Shown here in pieces: positions 25,352-55,600 of a DNA stretch of 64,000 bases. The stretch spans positions 15,310,198-15,374,197 of the forward strand of contig NC_087377.1 of assembly GCF_963675165.1 (NCBI RefSeq). Reading direction: 5' to 3'. The notes under the pieces were generated by a model. That model was not told where the DNA came from. It searched no databases and was given only the letters and a program-made list of their open reading frames with translations. This stretch comes from Halichondria panicea. Lineage: Eukaryota > Porifera > Demospongiae > Suberitida > Halichondriidae. How positions within the stretch are numbered: position 1 is the stretch's first letter; each line of letters opens with the position of its first letter. A program made the position numbers and the translations under genes.

Positions 25352-28300
25352 TTACTTGAGAGTTCTGAGAAAGTTTAATGCTTGTTTGTTTCCACTGTCT
25401 AGACTGAGAACTCTTTTAAAGTAATCCATCGATTCATTGATGTTGTTTTGTTTCGCTCGAAGGGCACCTGCAGAAAGTATAGTGGCCATGAAGTATGCCG
25501 AGGAAAAGATATAAAAAGCTGATTGCTGCACAGTCTATTGTTACAGTACAACTCTTTATTATAATAATTATACCTAATCCATTCAAAGCACCCAGATTCT
25601 CAGCGTCTCTGCTTAGCACACTGTCATAGAGTTCCTGCGCTTGATCGTACATGCCCAAGCCTATGTACGAGTTGCCAAGGAGACTGATCACATCAAAGTA
25701 ACTGCTATCGATCATGTCGTCGAGGGAAATAGTTGATAATACATTCACAACTCCAGTGTAATTTTCTGCCACATATTGAGTATAGCTAACCAAAATTGCA
25801 GCATCTGTGTGCGTTGAATTTAGCTGGAGAGTTGTTTCGAAGAAATCTCTTGCTTGTTGCAATTTATTCAGCTTGATGTATATCAGACCAAGATGGAAGT
25901 GAGCTCGTTCGTAGGTGGGGTCTGCTCTCACAATAGCCTTCAAGCTACATAATTATAAGTATATAGAGGAATTATACAGCAACAGCTAGTACAGGGAAGA
26001 GTAAATTGAATGTGTTTACCAATACAGGGAGCTCATTGCAAAAACGCTCTGTACTTAATGTGCACTGCACACAATACACAATACAATATTCATGATCAGT
26101 CTATGCACTCACTATCGAATAGCCAGCTTAAGGTCTTCCAGAACAACCGTCGTATTGGTTGCTATCAGACATCCTAGCTCCAACATTAAATAGCCATACT
26201 TGGGATACTTGTCCACTCCTTCTCGAAATGTTTCAGCTGCTTTATTAACAAGATTTTCACTCAAATACAACTTCCCAATCTCCAAAAGAGCAGTCGCTTT
26301 GTCGGAAGATGCTTGGACATTTCTTCGTAAAGCACGATCTGCTTCCTCCGTTTTGTTAAGTTTCAGTAGATACCTCCCTCTTTCAAAATGTGCCAACGGG
26401 TTGTTATGAGCTATTGACACTAATTTATCAATCACGTGCAAGCTCTCATGGTATCTCGTCTCATCTACGCTGATAACTTCAGCCAACGACTTGTAGGTTT
26501 CAGCTGTTTGTTGGTATTTTCGTATCACAGGTCCTGAAAGTTCTATAGCTTTCCTGTACATCTGAAGAAACCAAAACATTTCTAAGCAAGGTTGTAAGTA
26601 GACTGAATGTAGAAATAATTGTGATTAGACTAAATAAACACATGCATCCCATAGCTACATGCATGGTATAATAATCATCCTCACTTGTTCTGCTTCCTTG
26701 TATCTCTGCTGCCCCTGAAGCAGTGAGCCGTAGTTCCTGTACGGTTGGACAAACTTAGGGTTCGTCTTGATTGCATACAGTTCAATCTGTTCCGCCATTG
26801 CCGTGTCGTTTTTAGCTGTAAACACATAAGCTAGGTTGCTCAGCATAAGAGCATCATTGGGATACTGTTTTAACGCCTCAACGTAAAGTCCCATTCCAGT
26901 ATTCCAAACACTACTCCTGTGAAATGTCTTAGCAGAGTAGGAAATGATCAGAAGTCCAATTCCAAACTTTGAAACCATTCTTACAATTCGATTCCCGGAC
27001 CGAAACAAGTACGATGCTCCTAGACCAACCAACAGGCAGGCTCCCATACTAGGTACGTACAATACTCTTTCAGCAACAACGAACCCAACTTTCACAAACA
27101 GATTGCTCGAAGGTAGAAAGAAGAGTATAATTAAGGCAAGAGAAAAACATGCCGAGTTCGAGTATGATCTTCTCCTAGTAAGCACAATCAATCCAAACAC
27201 GAAAAGGGAAATGAAGAATATCAGAGTTAAAATGAGGCGATAGTCAGATAGAGATTCGATGAGGGGGATGTAGCCAAATCGGTAGTCTTGTCGGAGCATA
27301 GATGGGAAGAGTAACAGCTGGGCGTTAACTAGCGTCAAATAGAGGTAATAAAACTGACGATAAGGTGTGGACAGTTTCTGGCCAGGCTGGTCCGATCTGT
27401 ATCGAGAGAAGAGGGTCATTCAACACTAGTACCTATTAAAGTTATGCATGGTACTTCACACGTTATCTAACTTCCATACGATGAACTAATATTTATCACA
27501 AGACAATAAGTAACTAACTATATAAGCCTGCCGTGAATCTCAACCAGTATTCAGAAATTATGCTCCAATATATAACGGAAGGCATGAAACTATCACATCT
27601 CTCAATAATTTTAACTTGCCGAGAAAACTTTGGACTCCCCTGCGCAATCAGTACTCTAGTCAGGAGCAGGCAGAGTGAGAAAACACCAAGAATAACAGCT
27701 CTGCTTAGTAACTTCCTCTCCTGAGTACGTGGCTTTGATTTCAGCAGGCCCAATATGGCCTTAAGATCCAGCTGTATATGATTATAGATTAAGTACGTAA
27801 TTTCACATGAGATATACGTTGTAACCATTTTACAATTAACGAACCCTTTGGGGAGCAAAGTACACGAGTGCATGGCATTAGTTTTTTACGTACACGAATT
27901 GTTGGGACCTGGATGGCTGGATTTTTTATTTTATTGCAGTTGACCTCTCTTCAAGGAGGGGCCGTTTAGAGAGGTTACGTATTAGATTTGAGGGGTATAT
28001 ACGTAAAGAGATCTTGTGCTACCAATAAAAGATGATCTCAGAAACACGCCTCTTTGCAATTAAAAATGCTTGCAGAAGGGTCATGTAATGTTTATAAATT
28101 AAGTTCTCAAACTTATACCTTATGTATGATAAGAACGTCATAAGCAAGACAGGCTGAAGCAGCCATGATTCCCTGCTCCTTGCTAAGGAAAGATGCCAGA
28201 CACAAAATTGCCATGACGATTATCTGTTTCCATCCCTTCTTGTCCATCATGGCATGCACCAGTAGAGCCAGCAAACAAAATGCTGCACACATTAGCTCAG

Positions 28301-29041
28301 CTCTCCCCACCACACCAGCTACCTACGGATGGAGGAGGGGCAGTCAATTAAAGCATAAATTATTTCCTCAGAGCCCCACACTAAATTGCAAATGCAATCA
28401 ATCATAGAAAGCAGAGTTACTTTAATACAGGCACAGCCTCGATGATGATGATGATGATGAAATCGAATGTGTGAAATTTAAATATCCTGGGAGGAAGTAT
28501 AATAATACACAGTATATCAAGAAGCACCATGTCGCTCATGGATCTATAATTATCGACCACTAGCTATTATATAATAATTATGTATACATACATATATACA
28601 AGCGAGCCTCACCGCCTCAGTGTGGATGGGATGAACAGTATAGAGAAGTGAAGACAGGAGGGTGGGTAACAGCCGACCCTCAAACACACGCGCACTCACA
28701 AGGGCAAACAAGTAGCACACTAACGCATTGATGGCCACATTCACCAGGTGGTACCCCATAGGTTCTAGATTGTGTAAATGAAAGTTCATCTTAAATGTAG
28801 CGGAACAGAGAGGACGGTACGATTTATGACTGGTATCATCTGTTATTTTGTATCCCCAGAAATCATGCCAGAGTATGTCAGTCCAGGGTGACGAGGGTCG
28901 AAGGTCAGCGTTTGTTTTTATGGCGACCGTGTCATCGAACACTAGATCTCCATTGAGAGAGTTTAGGTAGAGAAGAGTAGCTACGATTGCAGAGGCTGCT
29001 CCGATGAGATGGGTTGCTGATCCAGAACCGATTGTAGCCAT
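25352..29041 (-). CDS. TMTC: TMTC-family (TMTC4-like) transmembrane TPR protein O-mannosyltransferase
   Basis: A complete gene of 7 exons: 28613-29041, 28119-28322, 27620-27771, 26685-27396, 26113-26561, 25574-25944 and 25352-25467. They sum to 2,433 bases, giving 810 aa and TAA. The first half is multi-membrane: a TM at about residues 8-28, then a lumenal loop with the GT-C-type acidic pair (VFDDTVAIKTN), HKSYRPLC, HPIHTEA, GRAE, SKEQGI and the family signature VAERVLYVPSMG. From about residue 420 the protein is TPR repeats. TMTC1-4 are ER enzymes that add O-mannose to cadherin-type extracellular beta-sandwich domains. From memory the sequence looks closest to TMTC4; the subtype is not certain. 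Intron 3 appears to use a GC donor (CG|GCAAGT); a GT donor two bases later would break the frame. Confidence 0.92.
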
Positions 29042-29530
29042 TATACTATCTGTCCACGTCTAGAGTATAATGATTGATATTTTATTCTTCACTCAGAACT
29101 ACACTGCATGTAGGTTATAGTAGTACGTAGCCATATACACCGAACAGAAGTTGAAAACTGAAACCATGCTTGTTATAGTGTGGCTGTATCGATCATTAGC
29201 AACCACAAATGAAGACACACATAGACACAGCATTCTTCTATTTACAAACTGTAGTCATGCCAAACATTTGTTAAGCTTCCCTCGATCACTAGCTGTAGCA
29301 GTTCACTTTGAGCTAAATTCAGGAATGCAATAAATTGTACCATAATAGAATTTCAAAATCTGAGCACAAAGCATATAAATTAATGGTAATAATTTCAAGT
29401 GTAAATTAAGACGAAAGGCACTAAAGCACAGTATGTATAATTCAGTTTGATCGTAAGCAAAAATGTACTTTCTACTATAAATGATAAGTTCAACATGTAG
29501 TTCTGTTCAATTAGCCTCTATATGGGGGGT
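29042..29530. other. Intergenic, COPA 3' flank / TMTC promoter region
   Basis: About 490 bases lie between the COPA stop codon and the TMTC start, both on the minus strand. The region is AT-rich with no open reading frame of note and no recognised repeat. It must contain the COPA polyadenylation region and the TMTC promoter; I cannot place either exactly. Confidence 0.45.
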
Positions 29531-45479
<15,949 letters not shown>

Positions 45480-46609
45480 CTCGCCCAGCTAGAAACCAGT
45501 AGAAACAGAGAAGTATAGTAGTTGGCTATTATTTTAGGATGTGCCACGTGGCATCAATCGTGACTATTACGTCATACATTTCATAAACACTACAACCACA
45601 TTCTAATAATGGAAAATCATCGGGAAAATTGGGTCCACGCCAAACTAGCCTCGGTTCCAGGCCGATTGATTCGAGGCTAATGGCACTGGCAAGAGCAGCA
45701 CTAGAAGATGGCATGCCAAGTAGACACAGTCGAAAGGTATAATTATTGCATTACAAAAAAGTTCTCACGTGTATATAACCGTTTTTTTAACAGGACCCGC
45801 ACCTCGACATGGCTACCCCTCAACAGGGATTATTACTCAGTATGCAGTCTATAATTATATATACATGTGTTCCCTAACAGGACCCGCCATTGTAACCCCC
45901 CTTTTCGGTGTCGTACCCAGGTATTTTCCTAGTTTTGGGGAGTACACTATCTATTTCTATTCCTTGGGGCTGAATGAGGGCCCCCAACACTTACGTGCTT
46001 AAGGCTGTTTTGTAAAAGTCGATTGTTATGGTCATCATCTATATCCATATCCGGTGAATCTATAATTATATAAATTATGATTAAATAGTGCCTTTATAAC
46101 TGTGTACCGGTAGAGATCCTATAGTGTGTGCAGATTTTAGTCTGTTCAACGTGACACTAATACAGTACAGTGATGTGTCAGTAGAATACATGACTTGTAT
46201 ACATAACTGCATGCATGCAGCCTTACAATAATCATGTGTGGTACATGTATATATTGTCATGGTCTACAAGGTCTCTCTCAGGCATGCATATATTCAATAA
46301 ATAAAGAAGTGACGGGATGTATGTATCGCTGCGCATGCATGCTATAGTAACTTGATTCAACCGGTTGCATTACACAATTATCACTGCGTTGTGCAGGAGC
46401 TTTGCATACAAATAGCAACTGCTTGAAAACTTGCAACACTTTCTGCAACACTGCATGTGGAGAGCTGACAGTTTGAAACTAGCAATAATTGAAGCAGCGC
46501 TATATATTGTTGTTGGACTGTACTGTTATTAATTTGTGTGCTACTATTACGGACAGTTTGGAGAGTGCATATATACAGTTGACAACCCCTCTGTATTGCA
46601 GTTTGCAAA
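45480..46609. promoter_or_regulatory. Divergent promoter region between COPA and CalxR
   Basis: The 1.13 kb between the COPA start (minus) and the CalxR start (plus) must drive both genes. The COPA-proximal part (about 45540-45720) is relatively GC-rich. A duplicated element containing AACAGGACCCGC occurs near 45790 and 45888. A TATA-like stretch (gctatatatt) lies near 46500, about 110 bases upstream of the CalxR ATG. No coding exon was recognised. Promoter function is inferred from position. Confidence 0.45.
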
Positions 46610-46691
46610 ATGAAGGACTTCACTCTCTTGTTTGTACTTGCAGCAGTTTTCCTCTCCTGCACAACTCCACAAGTATCGTGCGCTATACAAA
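46610..46691 (+). other. CalxR exon 1: start codon and signal peptide
   Basis: The ATG at 46610 opens MKDFTLLFVLAAVFLSCTTP followed by QVSCAIQ, a typical secretion signal. The exon ends at phase 1 before GTGAGT at 46692. It has the same length class, phase and position as CalxL exon 1, although the leader sequences differ. Exon 2 (47107-47235) continues in frame. Confidence 0.87.
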
Positions 46692-49600
46692 GTGAGTCTC
46701 AGTATTATACTGTATCGAGTGACAGAAAGTGAAGAGTGTATATTGAATGCGCATGCTTCCATTTAGTGGCTACTCGTAACAGTATTTGTATACTTTCATG
46801 CATGTACATTATTATGCCCTCAGCGAAGTGTATACTTTATATCAGTTTGTCGCTTATCATTTGGCGTGAGCATGCAGTACAGCCTATATAAAGATAGCCA
46901 CTGTGTATATGCATGAGTCGTGCAAATATGGACTTTTCGCTAAAAACGTGCACTTGTTTGTAATAACAGTTGTACCATTAGATACCAGGCTGCGCCATCT
47001 ATACGTATAAAAACAGTGCATGCATGTGTGCATGTGTATGCATACGTTATCTCATGATAATAAAACTCACAACTCCATTATTTTTTCCAATTTTGTTTTT
47101 TCGTAGCATTGATGTTTACAACAGTGGAATTGTCTGTCGACGAGGGTGGAATTCCAACCTTAAATCTGACATATGAGGCTAATCAAACTATTACCACTGA
47201 AGAATGTACTGGCGCGAATCTTTTATTCTTTTCTGGTCAGTGATTATAGTACTATAATTATATATAATTATTTAGCAACTATTTTTTAGACTAACTTAAA
47301 ACCTTCCACATGTTTACTGATGTCGTAAAACAAATGCAGCAACGGCAAACCTAGCAAAGGCTGATGACCTGGTGTCCACACAACCTATAGAAGTGTGTAT
47401 ACCCCCAGGACCAATGAGTGGAACTGTGGCCATAATGTACCACCAGACAGTAGATGATGAACTTCTTGAGGGTAATGAAGATTTTGACGTGTTAATCTCG
47501 AATGTAGATACTTCGATAATAATTCCCATGCAAGGAACAATTACAGTCACTATTCTGGACAACGATGACAGTAAGCTAGTACATATGACTGTAGTTGTTG
47601 TCCCAGATGAAATATAGTCATGCACTTTTTAATGGGGGAGATACCATTGCATGCATGGAAATTAAATTTCGAATCTCCAAACTAACGATAATTATATAAG
47701 TTAACGCTGGTATATGTGTGTGGATGTGTATATTCATAATTTTTATGTGACATGCATGCATTACTTTGTCACACCCTCGGCTCCCTATACAATTTTAGTA
47801 TTCGGTTTTGATAGGAAAGGTCCCAGAGAATGATAATTATGCCTCGGTTCGCATGCGCAATTAAGCGAGGTATACGGTAGTTTGTTTGTGTGTGCATGTG
47901 TGTGTTATGTAGTCAGGCTGCTACAGCTGCTCAAGGATCAATGAAGTGATAAGTAGAGTTTCTATAGGCTTCTAGTCATGTTCTCTTGGATTTTAATTCA
48001 TGGATTTGCAAAAAAGTTTTGTTCTCGAGTTATATGCCTAGTTTTGCTTCTTGGAATGCCATTGCATGCAGTCTTTTCAGATGAGTGCGTAGTAAAACTT
48101 GTTCACCGAGTGTTGCTACTCTATACTTAGTAGTTAGCTCTGCACTAGAACGCTAGCTATTGGTAGCTGTAAGAGTGAGAAGAGAGCTGCAAGGCTCTGC
48201 TGACTTGCAGCCATTAATTTTACACTTGAACTTTTGGCATCGATCGTTTTTAACAACAATCATCCTCGATCATTACCCACTCTTTGAGTTTCCCTGTGAT
48301 TCTGGATTCTGCATGCAATAAAATTAAAATGTTGTGATCATGATCAATGTGTGTATATATAAAAGCTAGCCATTAGTAGGTTATATGTAGCTTTGGCACC
48401 TCCACCGAGGCACCAGCACCCGTGGTGCTTTCATTATAGTCAATTAATGTCAAAGGGTCTTACGATTCCGGATGTGCATTCCGATCGTCTAATTCTTCTC
48501 CAATCCTTTGTTGATTCAGTAGATGATCGGAATGCACAATTAAAACCGGACTATATACCTCCTCTGGAAACTAATAACGAATTTGCTATTGTCACATCAA
48601 AACTACGTACTACTGTATGAATACTGTATTTGGACTGTTATTGCGTGTACTGCACTAACCAGATTATAATACGTAATTACATGACTGTATATTAATAGTT
48701 GTAGTTCCAGATAAAATGATCATGCACTTAATTTTTAATGGGGGCCGGTGATGTAATTATAGACACATTCAGATTTAACTTCTCATTGTTCTAATCTTAT
48801 GGTGTGTCTATTATTGTTTACACCTCTATATCCTAACCACTTCACTATAATTATTATACATTGTACCATTACTGTGGTGTACACTGTAAATCTGTCTATA
48901 CATTGCGACTGTATATATATATACCAATACTTTGCATGTATATATCTACAGATCCGATTGTGAACTTGGAATCAACTGACTTCACTGGTCGTGAGGGCGA
49001 TGGTGTTGTGTCTGTTTGTGCTCAAGTATCAGCTTTTCTCACCAATATAACTTTCCCTATCGAAGTCACTTTCTCATTTTCGAATGCTTCAGCAAGTGAG
49101 ATACATACTCCAAATAGCACATTCTCTTTTGAGATCTTTCGTAAGATAATTACTATAAGATTACGTGGACGGGGTGCCTGAATACTAGTAAATTGATCCA
49201 TTCATAAACATTCTCTAGCTCTATGTTGTTAAGCACCAAACTGTATTCCTCCAGATGAGTTCAAGTACATGTATACATGCACATGCACGTATATATGTGG
49301 AAATAAGTAGCTATTATTGTGGTATTTTGTGTACAGTTTGAAATTAACTCAATCTCCCATAATAATTCCCACCTGTGTAGCTCAGGGTTCTGACTACATG
49401 GTGCCTGCTGACACAACAGCAATGTTTCCGGTTGGAAGTGTGAATGGAAGTACTGCTTGTGTAAACTTGACAATAATCGACGATGACACTCTGGATGGCA
49501 TTGAAACACTGAATGTGTCACTAGCAATAGTTAATGATGCTGGCAATAACGTTAATCTGGGCCCTAGCACCACTGGTACAGTGACGATCGAAGACAATGA

Positions 49601-52600
49601 CAGTAAGTGTTACGTTACTGATGCTTGATTCTGTATACACGAATCATCTGACTTCGAGCATAATGGGATTTTACTGTGTATATACATGTGTTAATCTATA
49701 CCATCTATATGCACTCATCTATATTCATTTTACTCACAAAATAATAATGTTAGTACAACTGAATCTTTTATTCTTGTTTGGTCCTCGCAAAATCCTGTAT
49801 GGCGCTACATATAGTTTTCTAGATTAACGTTATTATTCTATACATACTTGAGATTCCATTGAACTATAAGTTTTGCAAGTCTTTAGCGATTACTCCAAGT
49901 GTTTTGTGAATATAGGTTGTTGACCCACAGGAATTCTGGGGAGGTTATAAATTGAGTGTTTGATGGTATAATTATGCTTTTCTGATTCGCGTATAGAACT
50001 TTTGTACTACCAGCAAATAAATGTCTCCTAAATTACACATGCATGAGGGACTAGCTGAGTATACGTATAATGTCCATGTGTTTATGTTACTTCCACCTGT
50101 AGTGGTGACCATTTCTATTGTCCCTGTTACAAACTTGATGTTAATGGAGGATGGAAGTGGCTCTCCGCCTAATATTCAAGTTATGATATCTCTTGGTAGT
50201 ATCATTTTGGGAAGTGACCTCACTGTTACACTGGCTACTAACGACACAATTGATTCTCGGACTGGTACGGTATATACAATGTTATAGGGTCCATAAAACA
50301 GGAGCTATTAATTGTCTTGTTACTTTGTAATTAAAAATCTGCTTTTGTGTGTTTTTCACAGCATCATTATTTGAGTGTGTATGATAATAATATGATTATG
50401 TACAATGTGTGTGTGAATTACGCGGTTGCCTCAAGTATCCATCCATGCATTACTATTGCATTTGTGTGTATCATGTCAACTTCTATTCGTACAGACATCA
50501 ATACCGATTATTCAGTACCAGATCCTTTTCAAGTCACGTTCTCCGCATTCTCTTTTGTTGATACCATAAACGTCAGCGAAATAATGGCTATGGATGATGT
50601 CTCTATTGAAGGACCACACAGTTTCAATGTTTTTCTCCAATCTGTACCCGCTGCGTTTATGGATAATGTGGATCTAGACACAACTCCTCAGACAGTGACC
50701 ATTGTCGATGATGATGGTAAGCTAGTGCATCATACACCATAGTAATCAGGTAGTAATCATGAGTGCAAGTGATGCAATAATAGTGTTAAACTTGTGTTTT
50801 CTCTCTTTATTACAGTCGCCGTGTACGTATTTTGTATTGTGCATGATTGTTGCTGTCAGTGTGTGGTTATAATTATATAATTATATTTATATTATACATA
50901 ATTGTTTTATTCGCAATCTATTCTCTTTGTGCCCATAGTTTCTCTGGCAACATACAATTTGATATCATCAGTGGATGCCATTGAAGGAACTGATATGACT
51001 GTTAATTTTATGGCTTTCGTTATTTTGGCTAATAGTGCTACGTTAGACACGACCATCACCATTGGAATAGAACATGACTCTGGAGATACTGCAGGTACGT
51101 AATAGCATTTCGCTTCCTGCAACCGCATTTCCATTCGCAATACACTAACTATCAATGTCGTAAATTTTTCATGTGTTCATGTAAAGTGAAATATATAATA
51201 TCACGCAGATAATTTTTCAAACTTCTAATCCTTTCTGGTGCAGATTACGTTCTTGATGACGATAGTATAACATTCACTCCTGGGCAGACCACTGAGGGGA
51301 GTATTGTTGCGGTGACAATTGTGGATGACGCAATCCTTGAATTTAATCACAGCTTTACCCTAACCCTTGCCAGTACATCTGACCCTCCTGGATTTGTAAG
51401 AAACATGATGTCACCTCTTGTGGCTACATTTAACATTCAGGATGATGAAGGTAACTAGGTAGTATATCACATGCTATCCTTGAAAATATCTTTATAATGA
51501 ACGTGCTTTTGAGGCACACCATTATTTGTTGTCTATATATACCTGACCTGTTACGACGTTCCATGACCTGTTTACCGTTGGTTTGTTTACAGCGGATTCA
51601 TTGGTCAAGTTTAATGAAACAACGTACCAGTTTGCAGAAAGTGGTGCTGATGATATGGTGTGCTTGGTGATCCGAGATGTCGACTCAATCAGTAATGGAG
51701 TCTCATTCAACGTGACAATCACTCTGACGGGTGATCCTGGAACACCAAATGCAGGATCAACAGGTACATGTATACATACTATAACATGCATGTATATACA
51801 TGTACCGGAACCCTTATATTGGTATTTTCATTCTTATTTTGCGAACAGTACTCGTAAAGTTCGCATAATTTTATTATAGTATTACAATTTGTTGCAAACG
51901 CTCGTTTATAGTATAGGTGTACACACACTGCATGTCTATGATTCTATACCCTGTAACACGTGTACGATTTGCTTATAATCATCATGTGTACATTACTAAG
52001 CTGATATTGAGCATAAATTATAGTCAATAATTATTATGTGTATATACATTTCTTTTCCTTACAGATTTTGGTTCTGGTCTACTTAGTCGCGATTTTGCTT
52101 TCAACTCAATGAGTGGCCCACTTGTGTGTGAGTCCATTGATATCATAGATGATGACAACTTTGAGGGAACAGAAACTTTCTCTGCAAGCATATCTGGAAG
52201 CATTTCTTCTGGTACACTACAAATCACAACGGATGCTGCGGAAATTACAATTACAGATCGTGATGGTAAGTATACAAGTTGTCCGTACAGACTCTCAATT
52301 AGTGGGAAACACACAATAATGGTATTTAAAACACTAACAGAATTGGTTTAGCTATAGCTAGAAAATTGGGACAAAAACAACATTATTTTGTTACGGGTAA
52401 ATTAAGTGGTTGGCATGGTATAATTATGTTTATCGAGTGTATATCTATAGGTCGTACTGCTGTTAGTCAGTACTGCATATATATACGTGTGTGTGTTAAT
52501 TATTTAATGAGCCCTCCTATAAATTAAATGTAGCTTGAAAAAACGGTGTATTTGGTGAGTGATGTATATATACCCCATTCATTCTGATCTCATGTTAAAC

Positions 52601-55600
52601 TGTTATGTCATTAGACTTTTCTCTCTCCAGACTGCACAGTGTCATTTTCATCAGGCATCAGTACAGAATTCACTGAATCGGACGGCACAGTGAACTTGAG
52701 CGTAATGTTTAGTGGTTTTAGTGGAATGCGAGTGAATGGAGACCTTAACATTTCTCTGATGGCTCCGTTTCTTGCAAGTTAGTAAAAGCATACCTGCATG
52801 TTGAACAAGCTCTAATGCATTTCACCACTTTCATAGCTCCCAGTGGAATCAACTCGACAGACATTGGAGATATTCCGGATATATCTCTTCCTGATGGTGG
52901 GAATGCCAGTAATGTCACAATACCCATCCTGATAATCGATGATGATATTCTGGAGAACACAGAGAGCTTGACTATCACAATTCCTGACATCGAAGATTGT
53001 ACACTAGGTTCCCCTACAAGTATTAACCTACGTGTGCAGGATGATGATGGTATGTACATACGTAATACACACATGCAGTTGTCAGCCAGCATGTATATAA
53101 CATCATTGATCATAATTATAATTCACTTTGATCGAACAATAAATATTATTTGAGCCTGTAACTTTAAGCGTCACCTTTGAGCAAAGTATAACAATGGCTG
53201 TGTTATAGAGGGTGCATGCTGTGATTGCATAATGGTGACCATAATAATATAGACTGTATAATTAGAATGGGCAGATCACCATCAGTTATAGTATAGCTCT
53301 AAACTTACCTAGTTGTAGATATACTATATACATAATTATGTATTTCTGTTTCCGTATACAGCCGGAGACTTTCAAGTGGGGCTGACCCTTCAACCCACGC
53401 CTGATTACGCAGAGGAAAATGGCGGGGTGATGGTACAGGTTATTTTAAGTCGAACAGATGGCCAACGTATAAATCTGGACAGAACCATCATAGTCAATCT
53501 TGATCTAATTAACGGAGATGCAGGTGGTTATTGCTATATGTATACATGTGCTAGTTGCATTATCATTGGGGCTAGCTCGGGCTCACGGGGTACATGGAGT
53601 TCACTCCCATTAACTAATTGTCATCCACACGTACATGTATATACACAGTAACATAAAACATGTTAAATAAAACGCATCTTTAATATAATCCAACACTGAT
53701 TCATCTGCCTCTGGGCAAGCTAAAAATTACACAATAATACTACTTTTTTTTTTACATGTACCTGCCTCACTAATATACCGGCTCTTTTTGTGGCCATACA
53801 GATGTTTGCTGGGCTACTATAGATGTACATAATCAATTTCATTTTTGCAGTGGTGACGGACGACTTCACTCATGAGCCAATGCCAAATATCACATTCGGG
53901 CCGTGTGAAAATGTTGATAACTCTTTGACTGAGACTATTATGATCAACTTTGTTGATGACGATAATCTTGAGTTTGACCATGACTTCAGCGTGAATATCA
54001 CAAATATTGAACCTGAGGGAGTAATGACAACGGGTACCCTGCCCTTGTCACTGAACATCATCGATGATGGTGTGTGATTAGATAGCATTCGTAGAAAAGC
54101 TATACCGTATAGCGGGAAATTTTGCAGGTGCAAATTTTCGCTATTTGGCTTCAGAGCCCTCAGCAGAAATTTTTGTGGGTTCTAATATTCGTGGTTCAAT
54201 GCCAGGAAATCACATCCACCAATAGCGTGAAATACCAGTATGTGGAGTTTATCCCGGTTCTAATTTTCATGTTACTTCTCTGCCCTCGAAAAATGTTTTG
54301 CACCTCACGAAAATTTCCCTCTATACGGTAATAGGTTTATGCTTATATATACAAGTTGGATTTCAATTTCCGAATATAAACTGCCCTATGAATACAAAGT
54401 AAGTACATGCATTGTGCATTTCAAAGAATACTCTTTACTGGCTTAGCCTAACCCTTTTCCATAATTAATGTGGCATCCTGTCGATGATGCATGGTGTGTG
54501 ATTAGATAGCATTCGTAGAAAAGCTATATAGGTTTGTTTAAGTTGGATTTCGATTTCCGAATATAAACTGCCCTATAATTATGTATGAATTAGTACAAAA
54601 TAAGTACATGCATTAAATTGCATTGTGCATTTCAAAGAATATTTTTTACGGGCTTAGCGCAATCCTTTTCCATATTAATTAACATGCTTAGTAATTAATG
54701 TGGCATCCTGTGAGACACTAGCTCGTCAAAGTATTTGTTTCTTTACTGTACAGAGCCAGCTAGTGTGACCATCACATTTGACCAAGCCTCGTTCACTTGT
54801 GAGGAGGATTCTATATGCACAGTAACTGGTTCCCTGGAGGGCCTCACTGGAGAGATCCAAGCTGACTTCAACGTCTCAGTAACTGCTAACTTCACCATCG
54901 ATTCACTGACAAGTACGTACATAATAAAATAATATGTACACGTATTCAGTATAATTATGCAGGAGCTATGGTTATCAGGGGTGGATCCAGGAATTTTGAA
55001 AAGGGGGGGCAGTTTGAAGAAAATTTTACTAAAAAAAAAAGGTCAACAGTTTTTTTAAAGCCCAGCAGGTGTAGCTTTTCTGATCATGGATTGATTGATG
55101 ACAGTATGACATACATAGTAGCAGGAGATAGCAGAAATGGATGGAATCATCTTGCTCTTTAGCTTCAACTAGAGATCGTCTGTTGTTCTGCATGCTGCAA
55201 TAATTGATTGCTGCTCTAAGCCACACCCACTTCGTGAGCTACTTTTATTCGAGCTGGTCAGAAAGGGGGGCACGTGCCCCTTGTGCCCTGCACTGGATCC
55301 GCCACTGGTTATTGTACACTAACTAGAGGGAAATACACATTTCCCCCTTCTGTGTTGAGATTAAGCATGCATGCGATGCATGATTCGTTTCACTGCTTAA
55401 TATATACCGCTTGAGATTAAGACAGAGTTGGCATTATTGTGTTGATCGTATATACATCATGATTTGCATCACAGATTCATCTGATGCCTCCCTACCTACA
55501 CCCTCGGAAATCATGTTCTCCGCGGGGGGTTCACACACTTTCGAGTTCGATATCATCATCAATGATGATGATGACTTTGAGTCATTCCATTCCTTTTCCA

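Noticed and set aside
45529-45714. 61-residue minus-strand open frame just upstream of COPA
   Set aside because: It ends before the COPA start, has no recognised similarity, and is not in frame with exon 1; treated as promoter or 5' UTR sequence.
48393-48620. 75-residue plus-strand open frame
   Set aside because: It begins inside the TIR element and runs into an imperfect hairpin; no family resemblance and no splice context.
50347-50494. In-frame extension upstream of CalxR domain 3 B exon
   Set aside because: The stretch before the acceptor at 50493-50494 is intron that happens to be open; the exon length and phase match its paralogues when it is left out.
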